Positions 22,816-34,860 of a DNA stretch of 64,000 nucleotides are shown here, piece after piece. The first letter of the stretch is position 1, and every line of letters begins with the position of its first letter. The DNA is taken from the NCBI RefSeq assembly GCF_036785885.1, contig NC_092320.1, positions 10,355,557 through 10,419,556 of the forward strand, read 5' to 3'. The position numbers and the translations under genes are program-made. The DNA is from Coffea arabica (taxonomy: Eukaryota; Streptophyta; Magnoliopsida; Gentianales; Rubiaceae). The notes beneath the pieces are model-generated. The model saw nothing but the letters and a program-made list of their open reading frames with translations. It had not been told where the DNA came from and searched no databases.

Positions 22816-25800
22816 TCACCGATTTGGATCATATGCTTCAAATTGCTTCTTGAAGCGTTCTGCCATTTTTGTTTCTTCTTCCTTGCTGAGCTTGCAATTT
22901 TTCCAATCAGCTCTGTCAGCCGTGTTCAACAAGCCCGCCAAAACCTACAAGTAGTTAGCACAATATCGTCCCATGGTTATAGTTGTCACCACATTACAAC
23001 TCAGCTAAATGCTTGCATATCAGATTAATGTTGAATTCCCACGTCACCAAAACAAACCGTTAGAGAGGAAGGTAACTTGCAATGTAGTTGCATTCAAACA
23101 AGACCACAAATAAAAATAAAATACAAAATAAAGAGACTCAAAAAAGTACTCAAGATCAGTTGAAAAATAAAGGATGCTACTAACACAATTAAATATCAAG
23201 GAATACTGTGCAACTTGCCAACAATATATTTGCTTAATCTATTTCGTACACAACAGAAACAGTAACATCATGCAGGCTACAATTAGCATCTTACCTCACG
23301 GCCAAATTGGCTTGGAAATCTCTCATTTTCTTCAACAACATGAGTCAAAATAGTTCCACCAGGAAGTTCAACATAGAATAAACTGCAACTTCTATCATAC
23401 TGTGTCCGCAACAATCTCCTCCCTTCCGAATTATTAGTACCTGCAACAAACAGGAAATGCAGAAAGTTGGGGCATTCAAAGTTGAAACTTTTGAAAACAA
23501 AACTAAAGAGCACCTCCATCCGGTCTAAACAGAGATATAGCAACCACGGAAGAAAGAAGGATGAATGGAGGAAACTAACATACTTTAGGTCAACAACATG
23601 GTGGGAATGAACCTCACTTTTAAAGCTTAGTCTATTTTCATAATGTTCTACACCATGTTATTTGCACAACATCCTTAATCATTAAGAATCTCAGATGTAT
23701 CAATAGTAGCCCTTTGGTACTTAGATAGTTCTTTTAGATTAGTACATTTGGGGGGTAGAGAAAGTAGCTTTTGAAACTTAATGCTATTAAGCTAAGTCAT
23801 TTGAAGTTCTGTCTTAATATCTACTTAAAAGCCAAGCAAGCATCTAAAGAAACCTAAAAGTTAGATATTGAGCACAGATTTTATAAGGTAATTATTGGGG
23901 ATTGTTCACTTCCAATTCCTTACTTTCAATTGTCTTAAACTTGAACCCCAACTTTTTGGCGGCTAAATTGAAAATATCTTTAATGCCAGATGCCCTTGAA
24001 GATGGAACAGGAACAACCTGAAAAATACAAAGAGCAGAAATATTCATGAGAACATCAAAATAGTGACAGTTTTAAGATCCAATAAAGACATTAAGATGTA
24101 CTTCACACTCAAGCGAAGTGAAAAGCAATGAAGACAACCAAATGCCAAATGTAAGCTGGCCACCAGTAGGGATTCAAAATCCCTTCTGGGCTGTAGGTCG
24201 AGGGTTCAAACCTCGCACCCTGCAGTTAAAAAAAATCCATAGGATGTGTCTGTGCGCACCTCGTCTAGGACCCAGTTGGGTTTCAGTGTAGGATATTGTA
24301 GGTGTTGCCAATTGTTAAAAAGATTAAAATAAAATAAAGAGAAAGGAATTCCAGCTCCAAATTTGTGATATCAAAGCTTTTTGCCACTAAAAACACTGGA
24401 TCCCAGAGTTGGTAATTTTGTGCCTTTTTTTTTTGTTACTATAAGATTTTAATTGAAAAAGTAAGGGTGAAAGGAGTAAAACCTCGTCATTAGGATAATA
24501 CCTCATATTTAAAGACAAAATTAGCAACACTCAAGAAGCTTACGTCAAATCTCACAGTTGTAGACAGAATAAGCTTTAAATCTTTCCCACACAAGGATAC
24601 CAAACAAACAACTGCTGCAGGTTTGTATTAATTTGTTTTACCATCTGATTTGATGTTGACTAACATATTGTTTTCATCACATCCTAATTGTAGGCATGAA
24701 AAATTGTTCACTACACAACTGGTACTAGGATATGAGTTGGCTCTATGTAACAAATAACAAGGACTTTAGAGGTGAGATGGGGGACTAGGACTTCAAATTC
24801 CTGTCCCTCCATTTCTTTCACCAGCAATTGGACCATTTCTGGGAAGTTGATTTGGTGTTTCTCAAGTTGTTGGAGACAAATAATTAGTGGGGCAGTTGAT
24901 TGAGAAACAAGGTAGACAGGAAAACAAAATGGACAAGAATTAAACTAAAGCAAAGAACAATTTTATCAGTTCCCATCTACAAAAAAATGCAAAATACAAG
25001 AGCAATCTTCTATACTCATTAAACAGAAGAAGAAGACAACATACCTGAAGATTGGCATGAGTTGCTCGCTTAAAGACCCATTCAAAGAAAACCACTTGCT
25101 TTCCTTGGTTTTCAAAGTAAGCTTTTAGACTGTTTTGAACTCTATTCAACTCTATTTCACAATCTTCTGGCATGGAAAGGGTGTTAGGCAAGTGCTCAAC
25201 AGGAACAATTAGCACGTGATCTTCTACTAATGGTCCTTTAGCAAGTGCAGAGTAGTAATGTTCTCCTATGCCAGTGATAAGATGCGACTCCACACTGGGG
25301 CTTGACAAACAAAACCAGCACTCTTTGGACCTAAAATAGATAATGTGCCATGAATTTTTGTCAATTTCTATCTACATAAAGTTTTGCAGAATTTCTCAGA
25401 TTCAAGTTGCCAGTAATTAAAATAGTTTGAGCCATCATAACAACATCCAAAAAGAAAGGGAATTAATTAACAACAAAAACCTGTTAGAGCTGGGGGTCCC
25501 AAAAGATCTCCTGCTAGAGGCACTGCCATTTTCATCCTGTAAACTATGCTTAAAGTTGCAATCTGGACCTCTTTCACATTTTCCTTTGTTGAGAAGGTCA
25601 AAACAGACACCCCTGATTGACTGTTGCCTTGCATCTTCATCATGCCGAAAGTGGCACTTCTCCCCACGAGGACAGCACCCAGAAGAGGTAAACTTAAAGC
25701 ACAGCCTTTCACTGTCACCATCTCCATGTTTCTGCCTTTTCTGGGAGACATCATAACGCCAATATTGGGAATCAGACCCACTTTCACCAGGTCTCTCTGC

Positions 25801-28800
25801 TTTAGCCTCAGTAGGGGTTGCTTTCTCCACCATTGTGTAGGGAGATAGAGTTGTATTTGGTGGTTTTGCACAAATTTCAACACTGGACATTGTAGATGCT
25901 GGAGTTGGAGAAATTGCATGAATAAATTTCTGAAACAGGAAGAGAGTGAAGTAAATGCTAAAAGTGCAAGGTAATCTAACAATTAACAAATTGCATTTCC
26001 TAAAATAAGTAACCAAGAGCATCCCATATAGCTAAGCAAATCAGTATAAATTTGGCAGAATCCAATACTCAGCTTGCATATGCAAGCACAGGGGTAGGAA
26101 CAGCAAAAATGCAGCAGATAACTCCAGAAGTATGTATCAGAACTAATATCAAAGTTGTCTTCCATTTTTATAGCAACAGATGCAACAAGATCACCATGTT
26201 GCACTTGCAAAAAAAAGAGTCTTCATCTAGCCCAAGACATGTTTTACTCGGTCATCTGAGGAAAATAATTCACAGGCAAGATTGTTGAACTGACAAAAAC
26301 CAAAATGTAAGTCAAATTAGAGAAGGAACAAAACCTGTTTGTTTTTGTTTCCAACTGGAGCTAAACCCATAAAACGAGTTACATGCACAGCATCCACGTT
26401 TGTATATGGTTCGCGAGCATAGAACACACCCATAGTTCCTGCAACATGGTAGCTACAAGAAAAAGAACTCTCAACACACATTAACTTGTGCCTAAGGTTG
26501 TTCACATAGACAACCACACATGAAAATGGTAACTTTTGCAATCACAAAAATGAATGCAATAGGGATATACCCTCCCCTACTTAGACCTGTCAACAGTCCG
26601 GGTCTGGACACGGACCCGGACCGGACCCGCCAAATAATTTCGGGTACGGGTAGGAATATAATTCCGTTACCCGGACCCGGAACCGGATCTGTTTTATCAA
26701 ACATAAAAACGGGGTCGGATACGGAATATAGTATTCTGACCCGTATTCCGACCCGGACCCGGATATAAATAAATTAATTATTTAAAAAAAATATATTTAC
26801 CACTATAATACTCCAAATTTACTTCAATCTAATTGTTATCCAAACAGACCAAACCCTAATACCCCAATTTTAGACAAGCGCCGCATGTCTCTCTCACTCT
26901 CTTCTCTTTTGCTGTCCCCAATTTTAGCCGTCCCCTTTCCAAGCTTCAAAGAGGAGCAAAGACAAAATCTAAGTTTTCAGTCCACCACCTCTCTCTCTTC
27001 GGCCCCGAGCAATTACTTAAAAGGAAGGAAAGAAGCGGTTGCAGACTTGCAGTGCCCAAACCAATTTTTAACAAAAAAATCTGAAAGGATCTATTTGCAG
27101 TGGATCTATTTGCAGTCTGCAGTGGACTGGATTGGTGGGGACCGTGGGGTAAATCATCATCCATTCTTCATTCTTCATTCCTGTGGCTGCTTCCTTCATC
27201 ATTTCTACTTCCTGCTCTCCTCTTATTGCATTCTATCGCCAAAACAACAATTAAGCAACAGGAGGCACTTTTATCACCTCGATTTCCCAGCTCTATTTTT
27301 CTGCTTCCAACTTTCTTTCCGGGATTGCTCTGCTCACTTCAATTGATGCATATTTTCCTTTTTTAAAAAAAAATTAAACCAATTTCTTTTATTAAGATGG
27401 TTCAGCTTTGCGCCGTCTCTCTCTCTTTTTTCTGGATAGACCCAACCCGGATTCGAGACCCGTCGAATCCAGTTCCGGAACATAGAGTAGAGATCCGTCG
27501 AGTAAACGGGTCTAATCCGAATCCGATAAAGTATGACGGGTCCAGGTCCAGACTAATGAATTCCAGCCCGAACCCGACCCGTTGACAGGCTTACCCCTAC
27601 TGATGTCAAAGGCTCTTCTACAACAGTAATAGTAGGAAATTTGCCTACTGTGATTCATTTTTATGTAAGTTACAGCATAAAAAACTGGGCAACGACCTAG
27701 TGATGTCACTACCAACTTCTGCATGGGGACCCAAATGACACCTAGAAAAAGTAAGGACAATCGAAGTCTAGCAACAATATTGTAGTTATCTACAATGAGA
27801 AGTTAATCAAGCTGGGAGCTTTTTCATCTCTTTGCCGGATTACCTCTATTATATAACCTGCAACGAACAAAATTCTTGCAAAATATTCCCCAGTTGAAGA
27901 AACAAATTTCAAAACTCCAGTGGGACTAAGATGGTTGAATAGGAGGGCATAGCAAGAAATGGCAAAAATGGAGCTAGGTATAATGCAGTAGTGACCAATG
28001 ACCAACAATTTTCTGAAATATCCAGAAGAAGAAATAAAGTGACAATGATATTGGCTTTCTACCCATGCATGTAGTAGCGAAACTAAAACCGAAGAACATG
28101 AGCATAATTTGCTCGGCACTGCTCAGGTTTTCTGCCAATGAGTACAGTTCTCTAAAGAGACTGAATGAATGTTCTGAAAGAAGGACCCTGTTAGAGAACA
28201 TAAGTCATAATTCACTTACCGGGGCTTAATATCTGCTACTAACTCTGATATGGTGGAATCAGCATCAGCTGAATCAGAGACTCCTGAAGGTACGTCAGAT
28301 GTAGCAGCCTTATTGGTGACTCCGCTAGGCCATTCATTAGTGAAATCCAATTAAGGAGTTTTTGAAGAAAAGAAAAGACCCTTTTAAACTTGTATAAATT
28401 CAAAAGAAAGGATAATTAAACTTCTTCAAGAAAAATGGGGGCAAAAGTAGAGTTCATATTCAACAATGCAAAGGATATGTCAGAAATATGTCCACAATCC
28501 CTGGCTCCTCAGCCAACGCCCTCAGCGCATCAACATCATCTTCACTATACGTGCCAAATTGCATTCCACTTGCAGACTTCCTACCACATAGGTAAACAAC
28601 AGATAAACCTGGAAATAAGTAACACGCATCAGCTATCATAAACAAAAGTTCATGATTTACAAACATCCCAACATTGAAACATTAGTTCTAATTGAAAACA
28701 ACATAATAGTTGTAAACTTTGATTGGCCAATACTAGTATGCTCATTCAAATTATGAAATTCAAAGTTGCAGGACTTCTAGAGAGCAAATAGGTACACACG

Positions 28801-29947
28801 CAGCAATAATTCCAGATAATGTTAGGGATAATTAACAAAAGGAATAACATACATTTTCCTAAACTCGCTTAATTCTTCACCACTCAGGATGCCAACCTAG
28901 CATGTTGAAGAAATCTAAAGAAGTACGTCTACATGCATCTAGAATGATTGATTTGCAGGCGACTTTGTACATTCTTAGGCTTCCTGAAGTTATTCAATGT
29001 CCAGCAGCAATCCCACAGTTTGAATCCCAACTAAATAAGCATCCTTGATCCCCCAAGTCAGAACAAGAAAGTGAGAAACAAGACCAAGTTGCTACTTGAA
29101 TTGTATTGCTTGATCAAGATTATTACCATCTGAATACTAGATTAAGTACCTAATTTTGCAGGTGATAACTTAGCTCACCAACAACATGGTAGCGAATTAA
29201 AAGTTATTTCATCTCCAAATCCATCACGAAATGAACGCTGGGATCAGTTTTGGTAGTCGAAGTACCCAACCACATATAAGACCACCATGCAAAAGGGATC
29301 CACATTGGCTACCTGCAGATTACTTGGAGTTGGGTACCACTTGAAACAAACAAGCCACCAAAAGTTCACAGAATAAACAAACAAGATGACATCATCAACA
29401 AAATTAGCTCCAGTCAAACAATTACCAAAATGTGTACAAGCACATTGTAACAGGGAGCGAATAAAGGGATTTTGCCAAATCATGTACCGTGGAGAGTGAA
29501 CTTTCCACTGCCTTTCAACCAGTAGAGATTTCCACAAACCTTGAGGCCATCCATCTTGAACCCTTGGTTGCCAGCTTCTTTGGAAGTGGCCGATAGAATC
29601 TTCGGCGCGCCAACACCGTAGTCGCCGATGAAGTAAGTCGGAATGGGGAAGTTGGACCGGCCTGCAATATAGTCATTGAACTCCTCGAGACCGTCCGGTG
29701 AGTCCGGAAAGAATTGGCCAACGCAAAGAAGCGCGTCAAATGGACCGGCCGACTTATTTACCTGGAATTGACAATCTAAGGTGAATAATTGACTATTAGG
29801 GAACCCTAGGGTAGCAGAGAGTGTGAGTGTGTGTTCGTGTGTGTCAGAGAGAGGAGGAGGGCCAGATACCGAAGAGACGCGTTTGCAGAGCTGGTTGAGG
29901 CGGCCGAGGACGTCGCCGCAGAGGAGGATTCGAGGGGCCGGAGTCAT
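22816..29947 (-). CDS. C3H64: CwfJ family / CCCH zinc-finger protein (C3H64-type)
   Basis: Homologue of yeast Cwf19/CWF19L1-type proteins, linked to debranching of intron lariats and spliceosome recycling; Arabidopsis counterpart At5g56900. Exons: 29870-29947, 29488-29761, 28479-28608, 28220-28339, 26335-26452, 25481-25929, 25045-25330, 23924-24017, 23295-23440 and 22816-22944; 1824 bases, 607 residues. Residues 1-240 form the N-terminal Cwf19-like domain (PRILLCGDVLGRLNQL, GPFDALLCVGQFF, GVFYAREPY). Two C-x8-C-x5-C-x3-H fingers follow (C317/C326/C332/H336 and C349/C358/C364/H368). CwfJ C-terminal domains start at CWFC (394-397) with the HIT-like VEDHVLIVPVEHLPNT. The intron 28340-28478 is AT-AC. 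I chose ATG 29947 by family alignment; an in-frame ATG at 30055 would add 36 residues. Introns contain a hAT element and a SINE-like repeat. Confidence 0.94.
24155..24320 (+). repeat. tRNA-derived SINE-like repeat in CwfJ gene intron
   Basis: Contains tggccaccagtaggg (A-box-like) followed about 35 bases later by gggttcaaacctcgcaccc (B-box-like), a short tRNA-unrelated part, and an end with ttgttaaaaa. This is the layout of plant SINEs. It lies in the intron between exons 25045-25330 and 23924-24017, opposite to the gene. Confidence 0.5.
26582..27593. mobile_element. Non-autonomous hAT element in CwfJ gene intron
   Basis: Terminal inverted repeats tagacctgtcaac (left) and taagcctgtcaac (right, reverse-complemented) are flanked by a perfect 8-bp target duplication cccctact (26574-26581 and 27594-27601). 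Subterminal regions are dense in cgggtc/acccg motifs, as in hAT families with 'GGGTCGGGT' subterminal repeats. The 1012-bp body has no transposase frame, so it is non-autonomous. It sits in the 1.8-kb intron between exons 28220-28339 and 26335-26452. Confidence 0.92.
28340..28478 (-). other. U12-type AT-AC intron
   Basis: The 5' splice site reads ATATCCTTT right after ...TTTCTGAC, the branch site reads tccttaat, and the 3' end is ttcac just before TAATGAATGG. All three match the minor-spliceosome consensus. Only this join restores the family sequence FLTNEWP and keeps the frame; no GT donor is placed to do so. Confidence 0.93.
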
Positions 29948-30629
29948 CAGTGTTCTTGTGCGTGAGAGAGAAGATGAGGTGGCAACCGGAAGATAGAGGC
30001 GGGGAGCAGACGGAGAAGTTGAAATTGGGCTGTGACTGTTTTTGGCGGGCCGCACAAAAGCCCACTAAATTGTACTGGTATTCGTTGGACTAAACTTCCA
30101 CAATGCGCAATCAGCACTTTTGGGTCTTGAAGTTTAGCACAGCCTCGGACCCACGCATTCCTTGGACCTGATTATGAGGCTGAGCCCGAATTTCCATCGA
30201 GCAACTATGAGATCCGATTTAACTCTTTTTTTTCAAATCGTCACCTTATCTATATAATCCTACTCTATTATAACTTAAGAGGAGATCCAATTTGATTTAC
30301 GAGAAATCGATGGACACTGAACTACCATCGGATCAAAGAAGTGCACTGAGCACTCGCACCCATCTAAATTTTTTAGAGAAGCCATATATTATGGCAATTA
30401 ACTCTTGTCTCCCACCCCCATCAAATATTAAGGTCTAGGCGGTGGCTACTGGCCCAAAAGCTGGTGGTCATGGAGTCTACAAATTAATGGTCAGCAAGAG
30501 TAAGTTATGGAGTCAGTCAGCATACTTCTTATCAAGAAAAGAATCAGTAGTGTATTGCGTGGTATGGCCCTTCAGTTATCATCATAGAGTAGAACGCATG
30601 ATTTGAAAACATCCGTCAAGTATTTGGAA

Positions 30630-31780
30630 AGGTTGGAATAGTGAAATAGTAATCATTATCAGCGGGAAGTTTGAAAAAGGTTAGTCATACGTAATTACGT
30701 GTTAATTGATCGTAAGTAATAGTAGCGCAGTGGAGTCTAATCGATCATGATTGTGGTTAGCCACCACTGTTCAATTGTCAAAGGATTCATGCTTGAACTT
30801 GAAGCCGACTTACAAAATTTATAAATTTTGTGATAGTAGTCTCTATTAGTTCTCTGTATCGCAAGCTACAGGGCATTTTTGGCAAGATAGTTGCCATTCC
30901 AACCTTGTTGATAAGATCCGGACTTATCAACTTTGGGGCACCGGTTTTGTGAGACTTCGGGACCTAATAGCATCACTAGATTCCAATTTCCAAAGTCTCC
31001 CAACCACGTAAGTTACAGGAGGAGCATGCTCACTACCGTTACTGAAATTTTATTCTATAGTTATATATTATTAAAAATAAATTATACCATATACATATAT
31101 ATATATATATAAAGCTACGTCTTGTGCATTTTTGCATAATAAAATCAATTGAATGATTTTCCAGACAATTGTTTGGACCCGTGTCCCACTCAGTAAGTCT
31201 AGACAGAAACACCTATGAAGCTTTTTACACCTTTTTTTTTTCTGACATTTTCTTACGGAATGTAAGAATGCGACAAACAAACCCTAAACCCCAGGATTAC
31301 ATTCAAAAGCCGGCAACTTTTGAAAGGTTCCAGGGGACTTATCTACCAAACCCCAACCCCCCAAGACCGACGTGGGACTGAAACACCCCCACAAGGGCTT
31401 TTTACACCTTATATGGCTCGTTTTATGAAGATTAGTCAATTCCAGAGGTGGAATAGTGAAGTAATCATTATCATGGAAATTGAAAGTGAAGTCATGCACA
31501 ATTACGTGGTATTGATCTGAAAATAATTATAGCGTGATGGAGTCTAATGGATCATGATTGTGATTATTAGTCACAAACGTACAATTTCAAAGGATTCATG
31601 CTTGAAGCCGACATGCAAAATTGTGACGCCACTTAATACTACTATACTTTGCTTCGGCCTTAGCCGCCCTTAGGAACGAGAGCTGTTCTTAACTTCTTAT
31701 AGCATCGCTAAATTCCATTTTCCAAGTCTGCACAGACGCCACAACAGGAGGAGAAGACTCAGGAGGTCTAGACAGACAGA
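30630..31780. repeat. Diverged tandem duplication in spacer
   Basis: Copy 1 from about 30630 and copy 2 from about 31446 share ordered blocks: tggaatagtgaa, taatcattatca, tggagtctaatngatcatg, aaaggattcatgcttgaa, aagccgac, then tagattccaatttcc / taaattccattttcc, acaggaggag and gtctagacag with gctttttacacc. Blocks are separated by indels and substitutions, so the duplication is old. Confidence 0.75.
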
Positions 31781-33061
31781 CAGAAACTATTAAAAAGCTT
31801 TTTACACCCCAGAAAACATAGAAAAGAAACATGTGTACGTGAATAACCTCTCATCAGTGATCTTCTTCAAAATTCAACCAGCTCCCGTCTGTTGGAAGTT
31901 TTTGTCTTCCTTTGTTTGTAAACAGTTTAATATGGTCCGATATTTATATGGATTGGAAAAAGGCAGAGATATGTGTAGTTAATTAATAAACCAGTGGTCC
32001 GCTTATATGGATTGCTCAGTTCTGTTTCCCGCATAAACTGTTCTTTTTCCTCTTTGTTGATCATGCCTCGATCCAATAACTACGAAAATCCCTTCAGCAA
32101 GAGGAAAAGATAACCGCAGGGCATTTTTGACTCAAAACCATGCATCTATGATCTACCCAGAAAGAGGGGGCACACACATTTCGACTCAGTCAGTTTCCAT
32201 TCCAAGAAAAATGTTAAGACTGGAAAAATACTGTACAGCTGAATGAGAAAACTGGATCGTAGATGAGTGGTATTTCTTTCGCTTTGGAATGAGAAACAAA
32301 TTGCTATGAGGATATACCTGCAGGAAGATTGTATAGTAAGGTTTTGTTCAGACTTTGGAGCAATGAAAGTTCAATTTTTTATTTTTTACAAACATCTTTA
32401 CAAATCTCAGGTTAAACTATGAAACAGACCATTATTCTAAGATGATGCCATCTTTTTTATCGAAGCAAGTCAACTTCATCACACCATTATCTGTCTGTCC
32501 ATGTTAAACCATGCATGCATGACTCCTAATAGCGCAAGTTTCTTGCGATTTTGTCATTCTCAATTTACACAATTGATGCTGCTACTATAGCTCAACTGTA
32601 TGTAACAGTCACCAATATCTTATAAACACCGGGAGAGAATCTTAGGGTACAAAGCAATGCACCGGAAGTAGATATAACTAATTTTTTTAATTCCCAAGAA
32701 ATTAACGTATCTTGAAAAATGTTAAGTCACTAATACTAATAATAACAACAACAGATAGACGATCCTTAATCACATTAGATGAAGTAATCTGGATATGTTT
32801 TTGTAATCAGCTTCGTCAGTCTCCTAAAGGGTGAACGAAAGCAGCCTAGCCTATTCAGTTTCCAAAACAGCATTCATTCCGGAAGTGGAATTAATTTATA
32901 AAATTAAAACAGCATTTTCTTCTAAAAATGCATGAAAAGTCAAAAGCACACAGAGACTAAAATATACCGAGATGCACCGCTGAAATAATTTGTGCAATTT
33001 AAAATAATCTGAAAGTAACAAGCAGTTAAGCAAATGTGGTCGATATGGACTAAAAATAATA

Positions 33062-33385
33062 CCTCTTCCGCCCTACTTTAATAGGTTTATTTTTCTTTTT
33101 TCATCCGTCAGGCTATTTTCCAATTGAAGCGTGTACTTAACTTTGAATTTTTCTAAAATGTCTTTATCTAACATAGATTATTATTTTTTATTATAACTTA
33201 ACTTTTCATCAATACTTACTATTAGTGTAATTAATATAAGATTAATTAGTAATACTCCGTTTAATATAAAAATATTTTAAAAAGATAGTAGGCTAAATTC
33301 ATCCTTCCATTAATAAAGTTAATTTTTACTTTTCTTAAACCGAATGAAAAATCAACCAGCACTATCAAGTTTACCCTCCTCCTTA
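33062..33385. mobile_element. Stowaway-like MITE
   Basis: The left end cctcttccgccctacttta and right end actatcaagtttaccctcc are inverted relatives; the inner phrase ttttctaaaatgtctttatc matches the copy at 18144-18475. Probably the same Tc1/mariner MITE family. Confidence 0.7.
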
Positions 33386-33748
33386 CAAATTTGAAAGTCA
33401 TCGAGTTTTCTATCTGCTAGCTAGAAGTCGTCGTCGGGTTCATACTACAGTTTTCCATTTTCTGTCAGTCAAGTTCACACCAACCAAATTAATACTCCTA
33501 GGTCCCCCAAGCGACCACACTCGTACATGAGTTTAAAAAAAAAAAAAAAGAAAAAAAAAGACTACTGTAATTAGATCCAAAGATAGTTGTATTTTGCTCC
33601 TATTTCTTTTATTCAATTCAAATACATACTTCAAAGTTTTTCAGTCTCATCCTTCGTTCAACTACCAGAGCATGGCAGTTGTCACCATCACCATCATCAA
33701 AATTCAAAAATTTTAAGCGCAATACGTTTAATAACCTTATACGGTTAT

Positions 33749-33881
33749 ACCTGTTTGGATTGTGAGTTTTTTGTGAAAAATTTTTGACGCATTTTTATTA
33801 CTTTATTGCCTTACTTATACTACATTCGCTATAGAATTATTTTTTTTAAACAAAAACTCCAAAAATTACAATCCAAACCTT
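33749..33881. mobile_element. Small MITE with ctgtttggattg ends
   Basis: The left end acctgtttggattgtgag and right end acaatccaaacctt are inverted repeats about 130 bp apart, with AT-rich body. It is one of several such elements in the window. Confidence 0.65.
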
Positions 33882-34013
33882 AAAATTTATTCACATGGTT
33901 CTCAAAACATAAATCATGTTAAGCCTAAAATATGGATTCTTTTACTCAAGTACCTTCTTATTATTCAACTGTGCAGGTACCAAGACGAAGTGGAGGATAA
34001 AGCATTAGGTTAG

Positions 34014-34164
34014 TAAGGCCTTGTTTGGATTGCTTGTTTCCGTCGAAAAATATTGTCGTTTTCCGTGATCACATTTCCCTATCACCTTTTTCCCTCACAT
34101 ATATCAAATCGCTACAGTAATTTTTCCATGAAAAATGACGGAAAATGCAATTCAAACACAACCT
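34014..34164. mobile_element. Small MITE with ctgtttggattg-type ends
   Basis: Left end taaggccttgtttggattgc, right end gcaattcaaacacaacctaa, reverse complements apart from a few mismatches. The body is about 150 bp and contains caaatcgctacagtaattttt, a phrase typical of this plant MITE type. Confidence 0.75.
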
Positions 34165-34569
34165 AATTTTCCCCCTTTTTTTTTTCTTTGGATAGGTACA
34201 TTAGGCTTGGTTAGTAAATAACAAATTCTAATTCTAAATTCCAAAATAAAGTACAAAGAGCCCTAATGCTGTCATGGCTGGCCTATTTGTAAGTTTTTTC
34301 TTCTTTTTTTATTAATTGAACGAAGTTCAACGCTCAAGAAAGTTACAACATCTTTGAATTTTAGTCAGGTGGTATTTCATAATATTAGATTTATCATTAT
34401 AGTCCCTGTATTTAGCAGAATATTTGTGATTCTATTGATACGAGACAGAGAGTTTAAGATAACTTATAACTTATTGGGGAAAATGTGCAATATGCTTGTA
34501 ACTAAATGATTCACCTGCAATAAGATAATAAAGGTAATTGTCCCAAATAAGAAATCACGTTCCCATTAT

Positions 34570-34581
34570 TACCACGTGGTA
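34570..34581. promoter_or_regulatory. Palindromic G-box (taccacgtggta)
   Basis: A perfect 12-bp palindrome with the CACGTG core (34573-34578), 280 bp upstream of the DUF761 gene ATG. G-boxes of this kind bind bZIP or bHLH factors. Functional use here is inferred only. Confidence 0.5.
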
Positions 34582-34661
34582 CCTTGGACAATCACACCCC
34601 CAGGTCCCCCACTGCTCACCGGCGACCCCCTCAGTCCCCACTTCTTCCCCTGGCCCCATAC

Positions 34662-34684
34662 ACACACACACACACACACACACA
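34662..34684. repeat. (ca)n microsatellite in DUF761 gene promoter
   Basis: A pure ca dinucleotide run about 180 bp before the ATG. Confidence 0.85.
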
Positions 34685-34741
34685 ACAGTCGCCTACTCCA
34701 ACCACAGTCCAATCCGCAGTTCCCACCTTCACTCCTCTCCC

Positions 34742-34749
34742 TATTATAA
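34742..34749 (+). promoter_or_regulatory. TATA-like box (tattataa)
   Basis: An A/T motif in a C-rich, otherwise GC-balanced leader, 112-119 bp upstream of the ATG at 34861. Spacing would place transcription start near 34775-34785. Not proven. Confidence 0.4.
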
Positions 34750-34860
34750 CTCCCAAGTCTCGACTCTAGTCTTCATCTCCCGTAGTATCTACACTAGGTC
34801 CGACTTCCGAAAGCACTTCCATTCTTGGTCTTCCTGGTCAAACGACGTCGCACCGCCGCC

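Larger units (their letters stand above)
29948..34860. other. Spacer between divergent CwfJ and DUF761 genes
   Basis: 29948-30060 is leader of the CwfJ gene. 30630-31030 and 31446-31780 are diverged direct copies of each other. 31096-31111 is an (at)n run. 32000-33050 is AT-rich, and I see nothing gene-like. 33062-33385 is a Stowaway-like MITE; 33749-33881 and 34014-34164 are two 'ctgtttgga' MITEs. 34500-34860 is the promoter and leader of the DUF761 gene. Confidence 0.55.

Noticed and set aside
25427-25848. Plus-strand ORFs across the CCCH exon
   Set aside because: Antisense shadows of the zinc-finger exon, which has clear family sequence on the minus strand.
26885-27366. ORFs of 153 and 88 codons inside the hAT element
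   Set aside because: Overlapping frames rich in Ser, Phe and Leu with no transposase motif (no BED finger or hAT C-terminal dimerisation region).
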